Assembly: GCA_002291465.1 (NCBI GenBank)
Contig: CP021238.1
Coordinates: forward strand, 992,001-1,056,000
Direction: 5' to 3'
From: Mycobacterium lepraemurium
Lineage (GTDB): Bacteria > Actinomycetota > Actinomycetes > Mycobacteriales > Mycobacteriaceae
Length of the DNA: 64,000 nt
Part shown: positions 28,180 to 37,233 of the stretch, one piece after another
Layout: the number at the start of each line of letters is the position of its first letter
Numbering within the stretch: the stretch's first letter is position 1
The notes under the pieces: model-generated
Seen by the model: the letters and a program-made list of their open reading frames with translations, nothing else
Database searches by the model: none
What the model was told of the DNA's origin: nothing
Made by a program: the position numbers and the translations under genes

Positions 28180-29935
28180 TGTGCATCTCCTTCTGATTGC
28201 GGCGCTTCCACTCTCGCCAGCACAGCGCCGACTTCGACTTGCTGACCGGTTTTGACGTTGAGCTCGGCGAGCACCCCGTCGACCGGGTCGGCGATGGTGT
28301 GCTCCATCTTCATGGCTTCCAGCCAGATCAGGGACTGACCGGCGGTGACGGTGTCCCCGATCGCGGTGCCGAGCCGGATGACGTTGCCGGGCACGGGCGC
28401 CACCAGCGAGCCCTTTTCGACGGTCGAACCGGGCTCGGGGAAGCGCGGCAGCACGGTCAGGTGCACCGGCCCGCGTGCCGAATCGACGTACACGTCGGCG
28501 TCGGCGCCGTGGTAGCGGCACACCGAGAAGTTGTGCTCGACACCGTCGGTGCGCAGCACCACGTCGTCGGCCGTGGCCGACACCAGCTGCACCGACGGGT
28601 CGTCGGGTAGAACCAAACCGGTTCTGGTGAAACGATATTGGACGCGATTCTCGTGGCACTCGTCGTCGCGGTAGTCCTTGACCTGAAAGCCCGACGGCAG
28701 GTTTCGCCAGCCGCTGGGGATGGTGCCCAGCACCGGGGCGTGAGCGCGGTTGCGCGCGGCGTCGGCGAGAGCGGCCGCGACCGCCGACAGGCGCACCGCC
28801 GCCGCGTCGTCCAGCGGCGCTGTCAGCTCGGCCAGGCTGTGCGTATCGAAAAACGCTGTGTCGGTGGCGCCGTCGAGGAACGCCGGATGCCGCAGCACGT
28901 TCACCAGCAGATCGCGGTTGGTGCGCACGCCGCCGCCCCAGTGAGCCGAACTCGGCCCGGACCGAGGGCACCGCGAACGCGTGCACCACGCCGGCCTGCG
29001 GCTGCCAGCCGCGGGCCGGGTCCTCGGCGTACAGCCGGGCCTCGATCGAATAACCCTGGTCCGCAGGTGTTTCCGCATCCAGGCGGGCCCCATCGGCGAC
29101 CGCGAGCTGCAGCTCGACTAGGTCCAGCCCGGTGGTCTCCTCGGTAACCGGGTGTTCGACCTGCAGCCGGGTGTTCATCTCCAGGAAGTAGAACTCTCCG
29201 TCGTCACCGGCGAGGAACTCGACCGTCCCGGCCCCGGTGTAGCCGATGGCGCCGGCGGCCAGCCGGGCCGCCTCGAACAGCTTGGCGCGCATCCCCGGTG
29301 TGCGCTCCACCAGCGGCGAGGGGGCCTCCTCGATGATCTTCTGGTGACGGCGCTGAATGGAACATTCGCGTTCGCCGACCGCCCACACCGTGCCGTGGGC
29401 GTCGGCCAGCACCTGAACCTCGACGTGGTGGTCAGTGGGCAGATAGCGTTCGCAGAACACCGTCGGATCACCGAACGCGGACGCCTTGACCAGCACCGGC
29501 AGCTGGGCCTCGGTGACGGTGTCGGGGTCGAGTTCGTCGAGCACCGGCACTTCGGCGTCGGTCATCAGTTTTTTCGACTCGATCTTGGAGCCCATCGCGC
29601 GCACCGCATTCACCGGCGGACCGACCCAGGTCAGTCCGGCGTCGGCGACAGCGGTCGCGAAATCGGCGTTCTCGGAGAGAGAATCCACATCCGGGATGTA
29701 TCGCGTCGGCGCCGGCCGCGCGGGCGGCACCGATGATGGCCTCGATGTTGAGGTAGTCGGTGGTGTTCGGCAACCACACCCGGGCGTCGGCTTCGGCGAC
29801 ATGCGGCGCGCCGGCATCGGGGTCGGTGTAGACGGCGGCGGTGCTCACCCCCAGCCGTCGGCAGGTAGCGAACACCCGTCGGGCGATCTCGCCGCGGTTG
29901 GCGACCAGTACTCGCGTGATTCCCATCGGGCTCAC
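28176..29935 (-). pseudogene. accA2: Acyl-CoA carboxylase alpha subunit AccA2, frameshift plus internal deletion
   Basis: This is a biotin carboxylase / biotin carboxyl carrier protein. It starts ITRVLVANRGEIARRVF (ATG 29926 or GTG 29935). In HPGCGFSL the usual HPGYGFLSEN is altered by a Tyr-to-Cys change and one extra T near 29705. ATP-grasp motifs KIIEEAPSP and EMNTRLQVEHPVTE follow. Near 28945 the text jumps from VRAEFGS directly to GVRTNRDLLVNVLRHPAFL in another frame. About 50 residues, including the conserved YDPMLAKV segment, are missing, a deletion of about 150 bp. The C-terminus still has the biotinylation motif EAMKMEH. Confidence 0.88.
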
Positions 29936-29964
29936 ATCCGAAAGACGTCGAAGTTCGACGCCCC

Positions 29965-31506
29965 CTAGATCGTGCCATTCGCTATGGCGGACAAACACAT
30001 TCCAAATACCGTGCGGGTGTCTCGTGGATCGACCACCTCGTCGTCGTAGAGCATTCCGGACAGCACCAGGGGCAGCGACTCCGCTTCGATCTGGCCTTCC
30101 ACCGCCGCCTGCATCGCCGCGTCGGCCTGCTCGTCGAACTGCTGGCCGCGGGCCTCGGCCGCCGCGCGGGCCACGATGGACAGCACGCCGGCCAGCTGGG
30201 CGCCGCCCATCACCGCGGACTTCGACGTCGGCCAGGCGACCAGGAAACGCGGGTCGTAGGCGCCGCCGCATATGCCGTAGTGGCCCGCGCCGTAGGAGGC
30301 GCCGATCAGCAGCGAGATGTGCGGCACCGTCGAGTTGGACACGGCGTTGATCATCCTGCCCTCTTCGTAGTCCTTGCCCACCATGTAGCCGGTGGTGTTG
30401 TGCAGGAACAGCAATGGCGTGTTGGAGCGGTTGGCCAGCTGGATGAACTGGGTGGCCTTTTGCGACTCCTCGCTGAACAGCACACCGCGCGCATTGGCCA
30501 GGATGCCGATCGGATAGCCGTGCAGCCGGGCCCAGCCGGTCACCAGCGACGAGCCGTACAGCGGCTTGAATTCGTCGAATTCGGAGCCGTCGACGATGCG
30601 GGCGACCACTTCCCGCGGATCGAACGGGATGCGCAGATCGGCGGGCACGATGCCGATGAGCTCTTCGGTGTCGAACAGCGGCTCGGTGACCGGTTTGGGT
30701 GTGGGGCCCTGCTTGACCCAGTTCAACCGGGCCACGATGCGCCGGCCGATGCGGATCGCGTCGAGTTCGTCGACAGCGAAGTAGTCGGCCAAACCCGAGA
30801 CTCGGGCGTGCATTTCGGCCCCACCCAGTGATTCATCGTCGGATTCCTCACCGGTGGCCATTTTCACCAGCGGTGGACCGGCCAGGAACACTTTGGAACG
30901 TTCCTTGATCATCACCACGTGATCCGACATGCCCGGGACGTAGGCGCCGCCCACCGTGGAGTTGCCGAAAACCAAAGCGATGGTGGGGATTCCGGCTTCC
31001 GACAGTCGGGTCAGGTCGCGGAATATCCGTCCGCCGGGGATGAAGATCTCCTTCTGGGTGGGCAGGTCCGCCCCGCCGGACTCCACCAGGGAGATCACCG
31101 GAAGCCGGTTCTCGAAGGCGATCTGGTTGGCCCGCAGGATCTTCTTCAGGGTCCACGGTTTGCTGGTGCCGCCTTTGACCGTGGGGTCGTTCGCCACGAT
31201 CATGCATTCGACGCCCTCGACCACGCCGATACCGGTGACGGTGCTGGCGCCGACCTTGAAGGAGCTGCCCCAGGCCGCCAGGGGGCTCAGCTCCAGGAAC
31301 GGCGAGTCCTGGTCGACCAGCAGTTCGATGCGTTCCCGCGCCGTCAGCTTGCCCCGGGCGTGGTGGCGCTCAACGTATTTCGGTCCACCGCCGGCCAGCG
31401 CGTTGGCGAGTTCGGTGTCGATCTCCTCGAGTTTCGCCAACGCCGCCGACGCCGCCTCGGTGAAGCCTGCCGCCTCGCGATCGAGGGTGGACCCCAGGAC
31501 GGTCAT
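29965..31506 (-). CDS. accD2: Acyl-CoA carboxylase beta subunit AccD2 (carboxyltransferase)
   Basis: This carboxyltransferase subunit accepts CO2 from biotin on its AccA partner and passes it to an acyl-CoA. The 513 residues begin MTVLGSTLDREAAGF at ATG 31506, with GGAGG five bases upstream. Oxyanion-hole glycines are seen in LVESGGADLP and FGNSTVGGAYVPGMSDHVV, and later in GASYGAGHYGICGGAYDPRF. It is the only intact gene of the six-gene operon. Since its cognate accA2 is destroyed, it may be useless or may borrow another biotinylated subunit. The frame has no lesion. Confidence 0.93.
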   Translation of the reverse strand: MTVLGSTLDREAAGFTEAASAALAKLEEIDTELANALAGGGPKYVERHHARGKLTARERIELLVDQDSPFLELSPLAAWGSSFKVGASTVTGIGVVEGVECMIVANDPTVKGGTSKPWTLKKILRANQIAFENRLPVISLVESGGADLPTQKEIFIPGGRIFRDLTRLSEAGIPTIALVFGNSTVGGAYVPGMSDHVVMIKERSKVFLAGPPLVKMATGEESDDESLGGAEMHARVSGLADYFAVDELDAIRIGRRIVARLNWVKQGPTPKPVTEPLFDTEELIGIVPADLRIPFDPREVVARIVDGSEFDEFKPLYGSSLVTGWARLHGYPIGILANARGVLFSEESQKATQFIQLANRSNTPLLFLHNTTGYMVGKDYEEGRMINAVSNSTVPHISLLIGASYGAGHYGICGGAYDPRFLVAWPTSKSAVMGGAQLAGVLSIVARAAAEARGQQFDEQADAAMQAAVEGQIEAESLPLVLSGMLYDDEVVDPRDTRTVFGMCLSAIANGTI

Positions 31507-31555
31507 GTCCACCTCCGGCGATGCAGAGCGAAGCGATGAGGAGGAGGAGGTGAAA

Positions 31556-32702
31556 TCACGACTGATACCCCAGCAGTTTGGCGGACAATGCGGTCAGGAT
31601 TTCGACGTCGCCGCCGCCGATGCCCAGGATCCTCATGTCCCGGTATTGGTGTTCGACCTCGGATTCGGCCATGTAGCCCATGCCGCCGAACAGCGGACGG
31701 CCTGGTTGGCAACCCACTCGCCGGCCTCTACGGCCGTGTTCTTGGCGAAGCACACCTGCGGGATCAGATTCGTCTCACCGGCCAGCTGGCGTTCCACTAC
31801 GTTGCGCGAATACACCCGGGTGACGTCGATGCGGCGGGCCATTTCGGCCAGCGTGTTCTGCACCGACTGCCGCGAAATCAGCGGCCGGCCGAACGTCTCG
31901 CGGTCGCGACACCACTGCACCGTCAGGTCCAGGCACCGCTGCGCACTCGAATAGGATTGTGCGGCAAGGCAGATCCGCTCGGAGACGAAGGCCTGGGCTA
32001 TTTGGGCGAACCCGGTGTTCTCGGCGCCGACCAGGTTGGACACCGGTACCCGGACGTCGGTGTAGGACAGCTCGGCGGTGTCGAGGAGCGCCAGCCCATC
32101 TTGTCCAGCTTGCGCGTCACCTCGAACCCGGGAGTGCCCTTCTCGACTACCAGCAACGAAACCCCTGCCGCTCCAGGGCCGCTGGTGCGGACCGCGGTCA
32201 CCACATAGTCGGCACGCACCCCGGAGGTGATGTAGGTCTTGGCGCCGTTGACGATATAGTGATCACCGTCTCGTACCGCGGAGGTCCGCAGGTGACCGAC
32301 GTCCGAACCGCCGCCCGGCTCGGTGATGGCCAGCGAACCGATCTTCTCGCCGGCCAGCGCGGGCCGGACGAACTCCTCGATGAGCCGCTGATCCCCGGAG
32401 GCGATCATGTGCGGCACCGCGATGCCGCAGGTGAACAACGGCGCAAACACCCCGCCCGGCGCTCCGGCCTGATGCATCTCCTCGCAGATGATGACCGTGT
32501 CGGCGCCGTCGCCGCCCCCGCCGCCGACCGATTCGGGAAAGCCGGCGCCCAACAGCCCGGCCGCCCCGGCGCTGCGGTGCAATTCGCGCGGCGGCTCGCC
32601 GCTGCGCTCCCACTCGTCGACGTGCGGCAGGATCTCGCGTTCGGCGAACGAGCGCACGGTCTTTCGCAGTTGTTCGCGCTCGGGGGTGGTCCACAGATTC
32701 AC
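31556..32702 (-). pseudogene. fadE13: Acyl-CoA dehydrogenase FadE13, two frameshifts
   Basis: It starts at GTG 32702 (VNLWTTPEREQLRKTVRSF), overlapping the stop of the AtuA-like gene. Motifs are GSLAITEPGGGSDVGHL and DHYIVNGAKTYITSG. Frame lesions: near 32085 one G is missing in SSDTAELSY; near 31703 one A is missing in AVQLFGGMGYM. The terminal LFGGMGYMAESEVEHQYRD is normally the flavin/substrate-adjacent helix with the catalytic base region. The reconstructed length is about 380 residues. An isovaleryl- or citronellyl-CoA-like substrate is suggested by operon partners, not by the sequence. Confidence 0.87.
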
Positions 32703-34415
32703 AGCAGGCTCTCCGGGATGTCTAGGTAGCGGCCGCACAGCCATTCGCCCAGACCCTTGGCTTGCGGGTCGAACCGGGTTTGATAGGCGACACCCTGTCC
32801 AAGGATGCCGTCGATGACGAAGTTGACCGCGCGCAGGTTGGGCAGCAGGTGGCGGGTGACGGCGAACTCGGCGGCCTCGGGCAGCAGCTCGGTGAGCCGC
32901 TCGACGGTCAACGTGTGGGCCAGCCAGCGCCACTGTTCGTCGGTGCGGACTCAGACCCCGACGTTGGCCGAGCCGCCCTTGTCTCCGCTGCGGGCCCCGG
33001 CGATAGTACCCAGCAGCGCGCGGCGCACCGGGCCGTCCGGCAGCGCTTCGGGCAGCGCCGGGTCATCGACCGGCGTCAGCTCCAAAGTATCGGTGGCGCA
33101 AGGGATGGCGACCAGGGTGCCGTCGGCGTGCACCGCGATGTGCGGCACCTGGTCGGCGTCGACGTAGCCGGCGGTGAACACGCCGTACACCTGGCCGTCG
33201 CCCGGCGGGGCGGCGACGTGAAATCCCGGATAACTGGCGAGTGCCAATTCGACTGCGGCCGAGGAGAATTGGCGTCCGACGTTGGCCGGGTCGGGATCAC
33301 GGATGACGCAGTGCAGCAGGGCGCTGGCGGCCTCTTCGGTGTCGGGTCGAGATGGTCGGTGCGGGCCAGCGACCACTGCAGCTCCGCGGGTTTGACGGTC
33401 AACGCGGACTGCAGCTGCCGGCGAACCAGCTCGGCCTTGGCCTCGATGTCCAGGCCGGTCAGTACGAAGGTCATCGAGTTGCGGAATCCGCCGATGCTGT
33501 TCAGCGACACCTTGTAGGTGGGCGGTGGCGGCTCGCGCACGCCGCTGATGCGCACCCGGTCGGGGCCGTCGGAGGACAGCTCGACGGTGTCCATCCGCGC
33601 GGTGACGTCGGGGTTGGTGTAGCGCGCCGGTGGTCTCGTACAGCAGTTGCGCGGTGACGGTGTCGACGCTGACCAGCCCGCCGGTGCCCGGGTGCTTGGT
33701 GATCACCGAGGAGCCGTCGGCGTGCACCTCGGCCAGCGGGAAACCCGCGTGGGTCAGGTCGGACACCTCGGTGAAGAAGGATATAGTTGCCGCCGGTGGC
33801 CTGCACCCCGCATTCGATGACGTGGCCGGCCACCACCGCCCCGGCGAGCCGGTCGTAGTCGCTGTGTTCCCAGCCGAAGTGCGCCGCGGCCGCCCCGACG
33901 ATCACCGAGGCGTTGGTGACCCGGCCGGTGACGACGACGTCGGCGCCGTCGCCCAGGCAGTCGACGATGCCCCAGGCGCCCAGGTAGGCGTTGGCGGTCA
34001 GCGGGCTGCCCAGCCCCAGCTCGGCGGCGCGCGCCAGCAGGTCGTCGCTATCGACGTGGGCGACCCGGACGTAGAGGCCGAGCCGGGTGGCGGGGTCGCG
34101 GATCGCGTCGGCCAGGCCGGCCGGGTTGAGTCCGCCGGCGTTGGCCACGATGCGCACCCCGCGGTCGCGGGCCTCGCCCAGGCAGTCCTCGAGCTGGGTC
34201 AAGAAGGTCTTGGCGTAGCCGTGCTCGGGGTGCTTCATCCAGTCGCGGCCCAGGATCAGCACGGTCAGTTCGGCCAGGTAGTCGCCGGTGAGGTAGTCCA
34301 CCTCACCGCCGGTCAGCATCTCGCGCATGGCCGACAGCCGGTCGCCGTAGAACGCGGAGCAGTTCGTGATGCGGACCGCCCCCGGATCGCCGGGAGGACC
34401 GGGAGGAGAGGCCAT
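32699..34415 (-). pseudogene. AtuA-like (DUF1446) acyclic terpene utilisation protein, four lesions
   Basis: This is the first gene of the operon, Rv0976c-like. It starts [26 protein letters not shown], then [32 protein letters not shown] and [14 protein letters not shown]. The C-terminal AtuA domain reads GARSGDKGGSANVGV...VERLTELLPEAAEF...ARAVNFVI-like text. Lesions: an extra base near 33781; loss of CG in GCGCGC near 33630; loss of a C in GACCCCGAC near 33348; and TGA at 32951-32953 replacing a Trp codon (GV-W-VRTDEQW). The family acts on citronellyl/geranyl-CoA-type or branched substrates in Pseudomonas; the substrate here is unknown. Confidence 0.82.
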
Positions 34416-34451
34416 GCGTGTCCTCCATTCGTGGGCTTACCGGTGACCGCG

Positions 34452-34479
34452 AACCAACCAACCAACCAACCGGTTGGTT
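34452..34479. promoter_or_regulatory. Palindromic operator with AACC repeats upstream of the acyl-CoA operon
   Basis: AACCAACCGGTTGGTT (34464-34479) is a perfect 16-bp palindrome of the type bound by TetR-family dimers. It is extended by three more AACC units (34452-34463), giving five in a row. It lies 37 bp upstream of the first codon of the AtuA-like gene (34415). No intact regulator gene is adjacent. The site is preserved although five of six downstream genes are broken. Confidence 0.7.
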
Positions 34480-34649
34480 ATCGGGTACCGCCGGTGTCAC
34501 GTCAAGGACGGTCGATCGTCGGCGGGCGTCGTTTTGGCGACCAGCAGGCCAACGAATATCCTGATGTCCAATCGTCGCACGTTCGGCCCGACCGGCCACG
34601 CCGCGCGACATGCCCGATCAAGCCCCCGACCGAGGAGTTAGGCCCGATC

Positions 34650-34823
34650 ATGGCCGTGCCCAAGCGCAGAATGTCGCGCGCGAACACCCGTAGCCGGCGC
34701 GCGCAGTGGAAGGCGGAGAAGACCGAGCTCGTCGGTGTGACGGTGGCAGGTCAGCGGCACAAGGTGCCGCGCAGGCTGCTCAAGGCGGCCCGTCTCGGCC
34801 TGATCGATCTCGACCGCCGCTGA
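34650..34823 (+). CDS. rpmF: 50S ribosomal protein L32, zinc-free form
   Basis: The protein is 57 residues, [20 protein letters not shown] to LGLIDLDRR. It is a large-subunit structural protein near the peptidyl transferase region. It has no Cys, so it is the zinc-independent L32 variant. The ATG at 34650 is preceded by CGAGGAG (34631-34637). It lies alone between the decayed operon and mprA, the same order as in M. tuberculosis (Rv0979A). The frame is intact. Confidence 0.95.
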
Positions 34824-34842
34824 CCTTGATGGCGGCGCGCCT

Positions 34843-34861
34843 CTCAGGTCAGTCTCAGGCT
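34843..34861 (+). promoter_or_regulatory. MprA box upstream of mprA
   Basis: CTCAGGTC-AGT-CTCAGGCT has the known MprA-box form of two 8-bp loose direct repeats spaced by three bases. It lies 20 bp before the GTG of mprA and fits autoregulation, which is established for M. tuberculosis. Confidence 0.75.
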
Positions 34862-34881
34862 GTGGGACCAAACTAGGGGCC

Positions 34882-35568
34882 GTGCGAATACTGGTCGTCG
34901 ACGACGATCGCGCGGTGCGCGAGTCGTTACGCAGGTCGTTGTCCTTCAACGGCTACTCCGTCGAGTTGGCCCATGACGGGGTCGAGGCGCTCGACATGAT
35001 CGCGAGCGATCGCCCCGACGCGCTCGTCCTGGATGTGATGATGCCGCGACTGGATGGCCTCGAGGTGTGCCGTCAGCTCCGCAGCACCGGTGACGACCTG
35101 CCCATCCTGGTGCTGACCGCCCGCGATTCGGTCTCCGAACGGGTGGCCGGGCTAGACGCGGGCGCCGACGACTACCTGCCCAAGCCGTTCGCCCTGGAAG
35201 AACTGCTGGCCCGGATGCGCGCGCTGCTGCGCCGCACCAAGCCCGAGGACGACGCCGAATCCGTGGCGATGACGTTCTCCGATCTCACGCTGGACCCGGT
35301 GACCCGGGAGGTCACCCGCGGGCAGCGCCGGATCAGCCTGACGCGCACCGAGTTCGCGTTGCTCGAGATGCTGATCGCCAACCCGCGCCGGGTGCTCACC
35401 CGCAGCCGCATTCTCGAGGAGGTCTGGGGATTCGACTTCCCCACCTCCGGCAATGCGCTGGAGGTTTACGTCGGCTACCTGCGCCGCAAAACCGAAGCCG
35501 ACGGCGAGCCTCGGCTGATCCACACGGTGCGCGGGGTGGGTTACGTGCTTCGGGAGACGCCACCGTGA
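34882..35568 (+). CDS. mprA: Two-component response regulator MprA
   Basis: This is an OmpR/PhoB-family transcription factor of envelope stress and persistence. The 228 residues start at GTG 34882 with MRILVVDDD (acidic pocket). The phosphoacceptor Asp is in [12 protein letters not shown] near residue 48, the switch Thr in VLTARDS and the Lys in [13 protein letters not shown]. The C-terminal winged helix has [13 protein letters not shown] and VYVGYLRRK...[13 protein letters not shown]. It controls sigE, sigB and pepD in M. tuberculosis. mprB follows after 16 bp. The frame is intact. Confidence 0.97.
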   Translation: MRILVVDDDRAVRESLRRSLSFNGYSVELAHDGVEALDMIASDRPDALVLDVMMPRLDGLEVCRQLRSTGDDLPILVLTARDSVSERVAGLDAGADDYLPKPFALEELLARMRALLRRTKPEDDAESVAMTFSDLTLDPVTREVTRGQRRISLTRTEFALLEMLIANPRRVLTRSRILEEVWGFDFPTSGNALEVYVGYLRRKTEADGEPRLIHTVRGVGYVLRETPP

Positions 35569-35584
35569 CGAGCCGCCCGCCGCG

Positions 35585-37153
35585 ATGATCCGGTTGCACC
35601 GGCCCCAGCGCCCCCCGCTGCGCGCGCCCCTGCGCGCCACCCCCTCGCTGTCGCTGCGATGGCGGGTCATGCTGCTGGCCATGTCGATGGTGGCCATGGT
35701 CGTGGTGCTGATGGCGTTCGCCGTCTATGCCGTGATCTCGGCCGCCCTCTACAGCGACATCGACAACCAACTGCAGAGCCGGGCGCAACTGCTGATCACC
35801 AGCGGTTCGTTGGCCGCCGACCCCGGCAAGGCGATCGAGGGCACCGCCTATTCGGACGTCAACGCGATGCTGGTAAACCCTGGGCACGCCATCTACACCG
35901 CCCAGCAGCCGGGTCAGACGCTGCCGGTGGGGTCGCCGGAAAAGGCGGTCATCCACGGCGAACTGTTCATGTCCCGGCGCACCGCGGGCGATCAGCGCAT
36001 CCTGGCCGTGCACCTGCAGAACGGCACCTCGTTGCTGATCTCCAAGAGCCTCAAGCCGACCGAGGCGGTGATGAACAAACTGCGATGGGTGCTGCTGATC
36101 GTCGGAGGTGTCGGCGTGGCCGTCGCGGCGGTGGCGGGCGGCATGGTCACCCGGGCCGGGTTGCGCCCGGTGGCCCGCCTGACCGAAGCGGCCGAGCGGG
36201 TGGCGCGCACCGACGACCTGCGGCCCATCCCGGTGTTCGGCAGCGACGAATTGGCCAGGCTCACCGAGTCGTTCAACCTGATGCTGCGGGCGCTGGCCGA
36301 GTCCCGGGAGCGGCAGGCCCGGCTGGTCACCGACGCCGGACACGAATTGCGCACCCCGCTGACGTCGCTGCGCACCAACGTCGAGCTGCTGATGGCCTCG
36401 ATGGAGCCGGGCGCCCCGCGGCTGCCCGAGCAGGAGATGGTCGAGCTGCGCGCCGATGTGCTCGCCCAGATCGAGGAATTGTCAACGCTGGTAGGCGATT
36501 TGGTGGACCTCACCCGTGACGATGCCGGGCAGGTGGTGCACGAGCCGGTCGACATGTCCGATGTGATCGATCGCAGCCTGGAGCGAGTCAGGCGGCGGCG
36601 CAACGACATTCACTTCGACGTCGATGTGATGCCGTGGCAGATGTACGGCGACGCCGCCGGGTTGTCGCGTGCGGTGCTCAACCTGTTGGACAACGCGGCC
36701 AAGTGGAGCCCGCCCGGCGGGCACGTCGGCATCACGATGCGCCAGCTCGACCAGTCGCACGCCGAGCTGGTGGTCTCCGACCACGGGCCCGGCATTCCGC
36801 CGCAGGAGCGCCGGCTGGTGTTCGAGCGGTTCTACCGCTCGACGTCGGCGCGGGCCATGCCCGGCTCCGGGCTGGGGCTGGCCATCGTCAAGAAGGTCGT
36901 GCTCAACCACGGCGGCATGCTGCGCGTCGAGGACACCGTGCCGGGCGGCCAGCCGCCGGGCACCTCCTTCTATGTGCTGCTGCCCGGGCGGCCGCTGCCG
37001 CCGGCCGGCCACTCGACGCCCGCCGGCGAGTCGGAAACTGACCAGGCGGAGGCCGCCACCGACCCCGCCGTACCGGTGGCCGGGGGCACGGCGAACTCTC
37101 GGGAATCGGCGAACGTTATCTCAGTGGACTCTCAGTCCGCGCAGGCAAGGTAG
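35585..37153 (+). CDS. mprB: Sensor histidine kinase MprB
   Basis: This membrane kinase is paired with MprA; the 522 residues start at ATG 35585. A basic, Pro-rich N-terminus is followed by a membrane helix (VMLLAMSMVAMVVVLMAFAV) near 28-48, an extracytoplasmic sensor of about 115 residues, and a second helix (WVLLIVGGVGVAVAAVAGG) near 172-190. HAMP comes next, then the H-box DAGHELRTPLTSLRTNVELL near 249, N-box LNLLDNAAKWSPPGGH, and GPGIP and GSGLGLAIVKK. It senses cell-wall stress and interacts with DnaK in M. tuberculosis. The 3' end overlaps the MprA box for pepD. The frame is intact. Confidence 0.96.
   Translation: MIRLHRPQRPPLRAPLRATPSLSLRWRVMLLAMSMVAMVVVLMAFAVYAVISAALYSDIDNQLQSRAQLLITSGSLAADPGKAIEGTAYSDVNAMLVNPGHAIYTAQQPGQTLPVGSPEKAVIHGELFMSRRTAGDQRILAVHLQNGTSLLISKSLKPTEAVMNKLRWVLLIVGGVGVAVAAVAGGMVTRAGLRPVARLTEAAERVARTDDLRPIPVFGSDELARLTESFNLMLRALAESRERQARLVTDAGHELRTPLTSLRTNVELLMASMEPGAPRLPEQEMVELRADVLAQIEELSTLVGDLVDLTRDDAGQVVHEPVDMSDVIDRSLERVRRRRNDIHFDVDVMPWQMYGDAAGLSRAVLNLLDNAAKWSPPGGHVGITMRQLDQSHAELVVSDHGPGIPPQERRLVFERFYRSTSARAMPGSGLGLAIVKKVVLNHGGMLRVEDTVPGGQPPGTSFYVLLPGRPLPPAGHSTPAGESETDQAEAATDPAVPVAGGTANSRESANVISVDSQSAQAR
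37120..37138 (+). promoter_or_regulatory. MprA box upstream of pepD, within the 3' end of mprB
   Basis: CTCAGTGG-ACT-CTCAGTCC repeats the 8-3-8 pattern of the site before mprA. It lies 96 bp before the pepD start and inside the last codons of mprB, matching the known direct control of pepD by MprA. Confidence 0.75.
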
Positions 37154-37233
37154 GTCTGCGGCTACTGTTAAACCCAGCCGAGCCGAGCCCACCGCGAGCC
37201 GAAACGCCGAGAGAGGAAGAGCGACTTAGCGAC

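Noticed and set aside
33630..34649. Long plus-strand frame running into rpmF
   Set aside because: The part before ATG 34650 is antisense to the AtuA-like gene and crosses its promoter; only the 57-residue L32 part is conserved.
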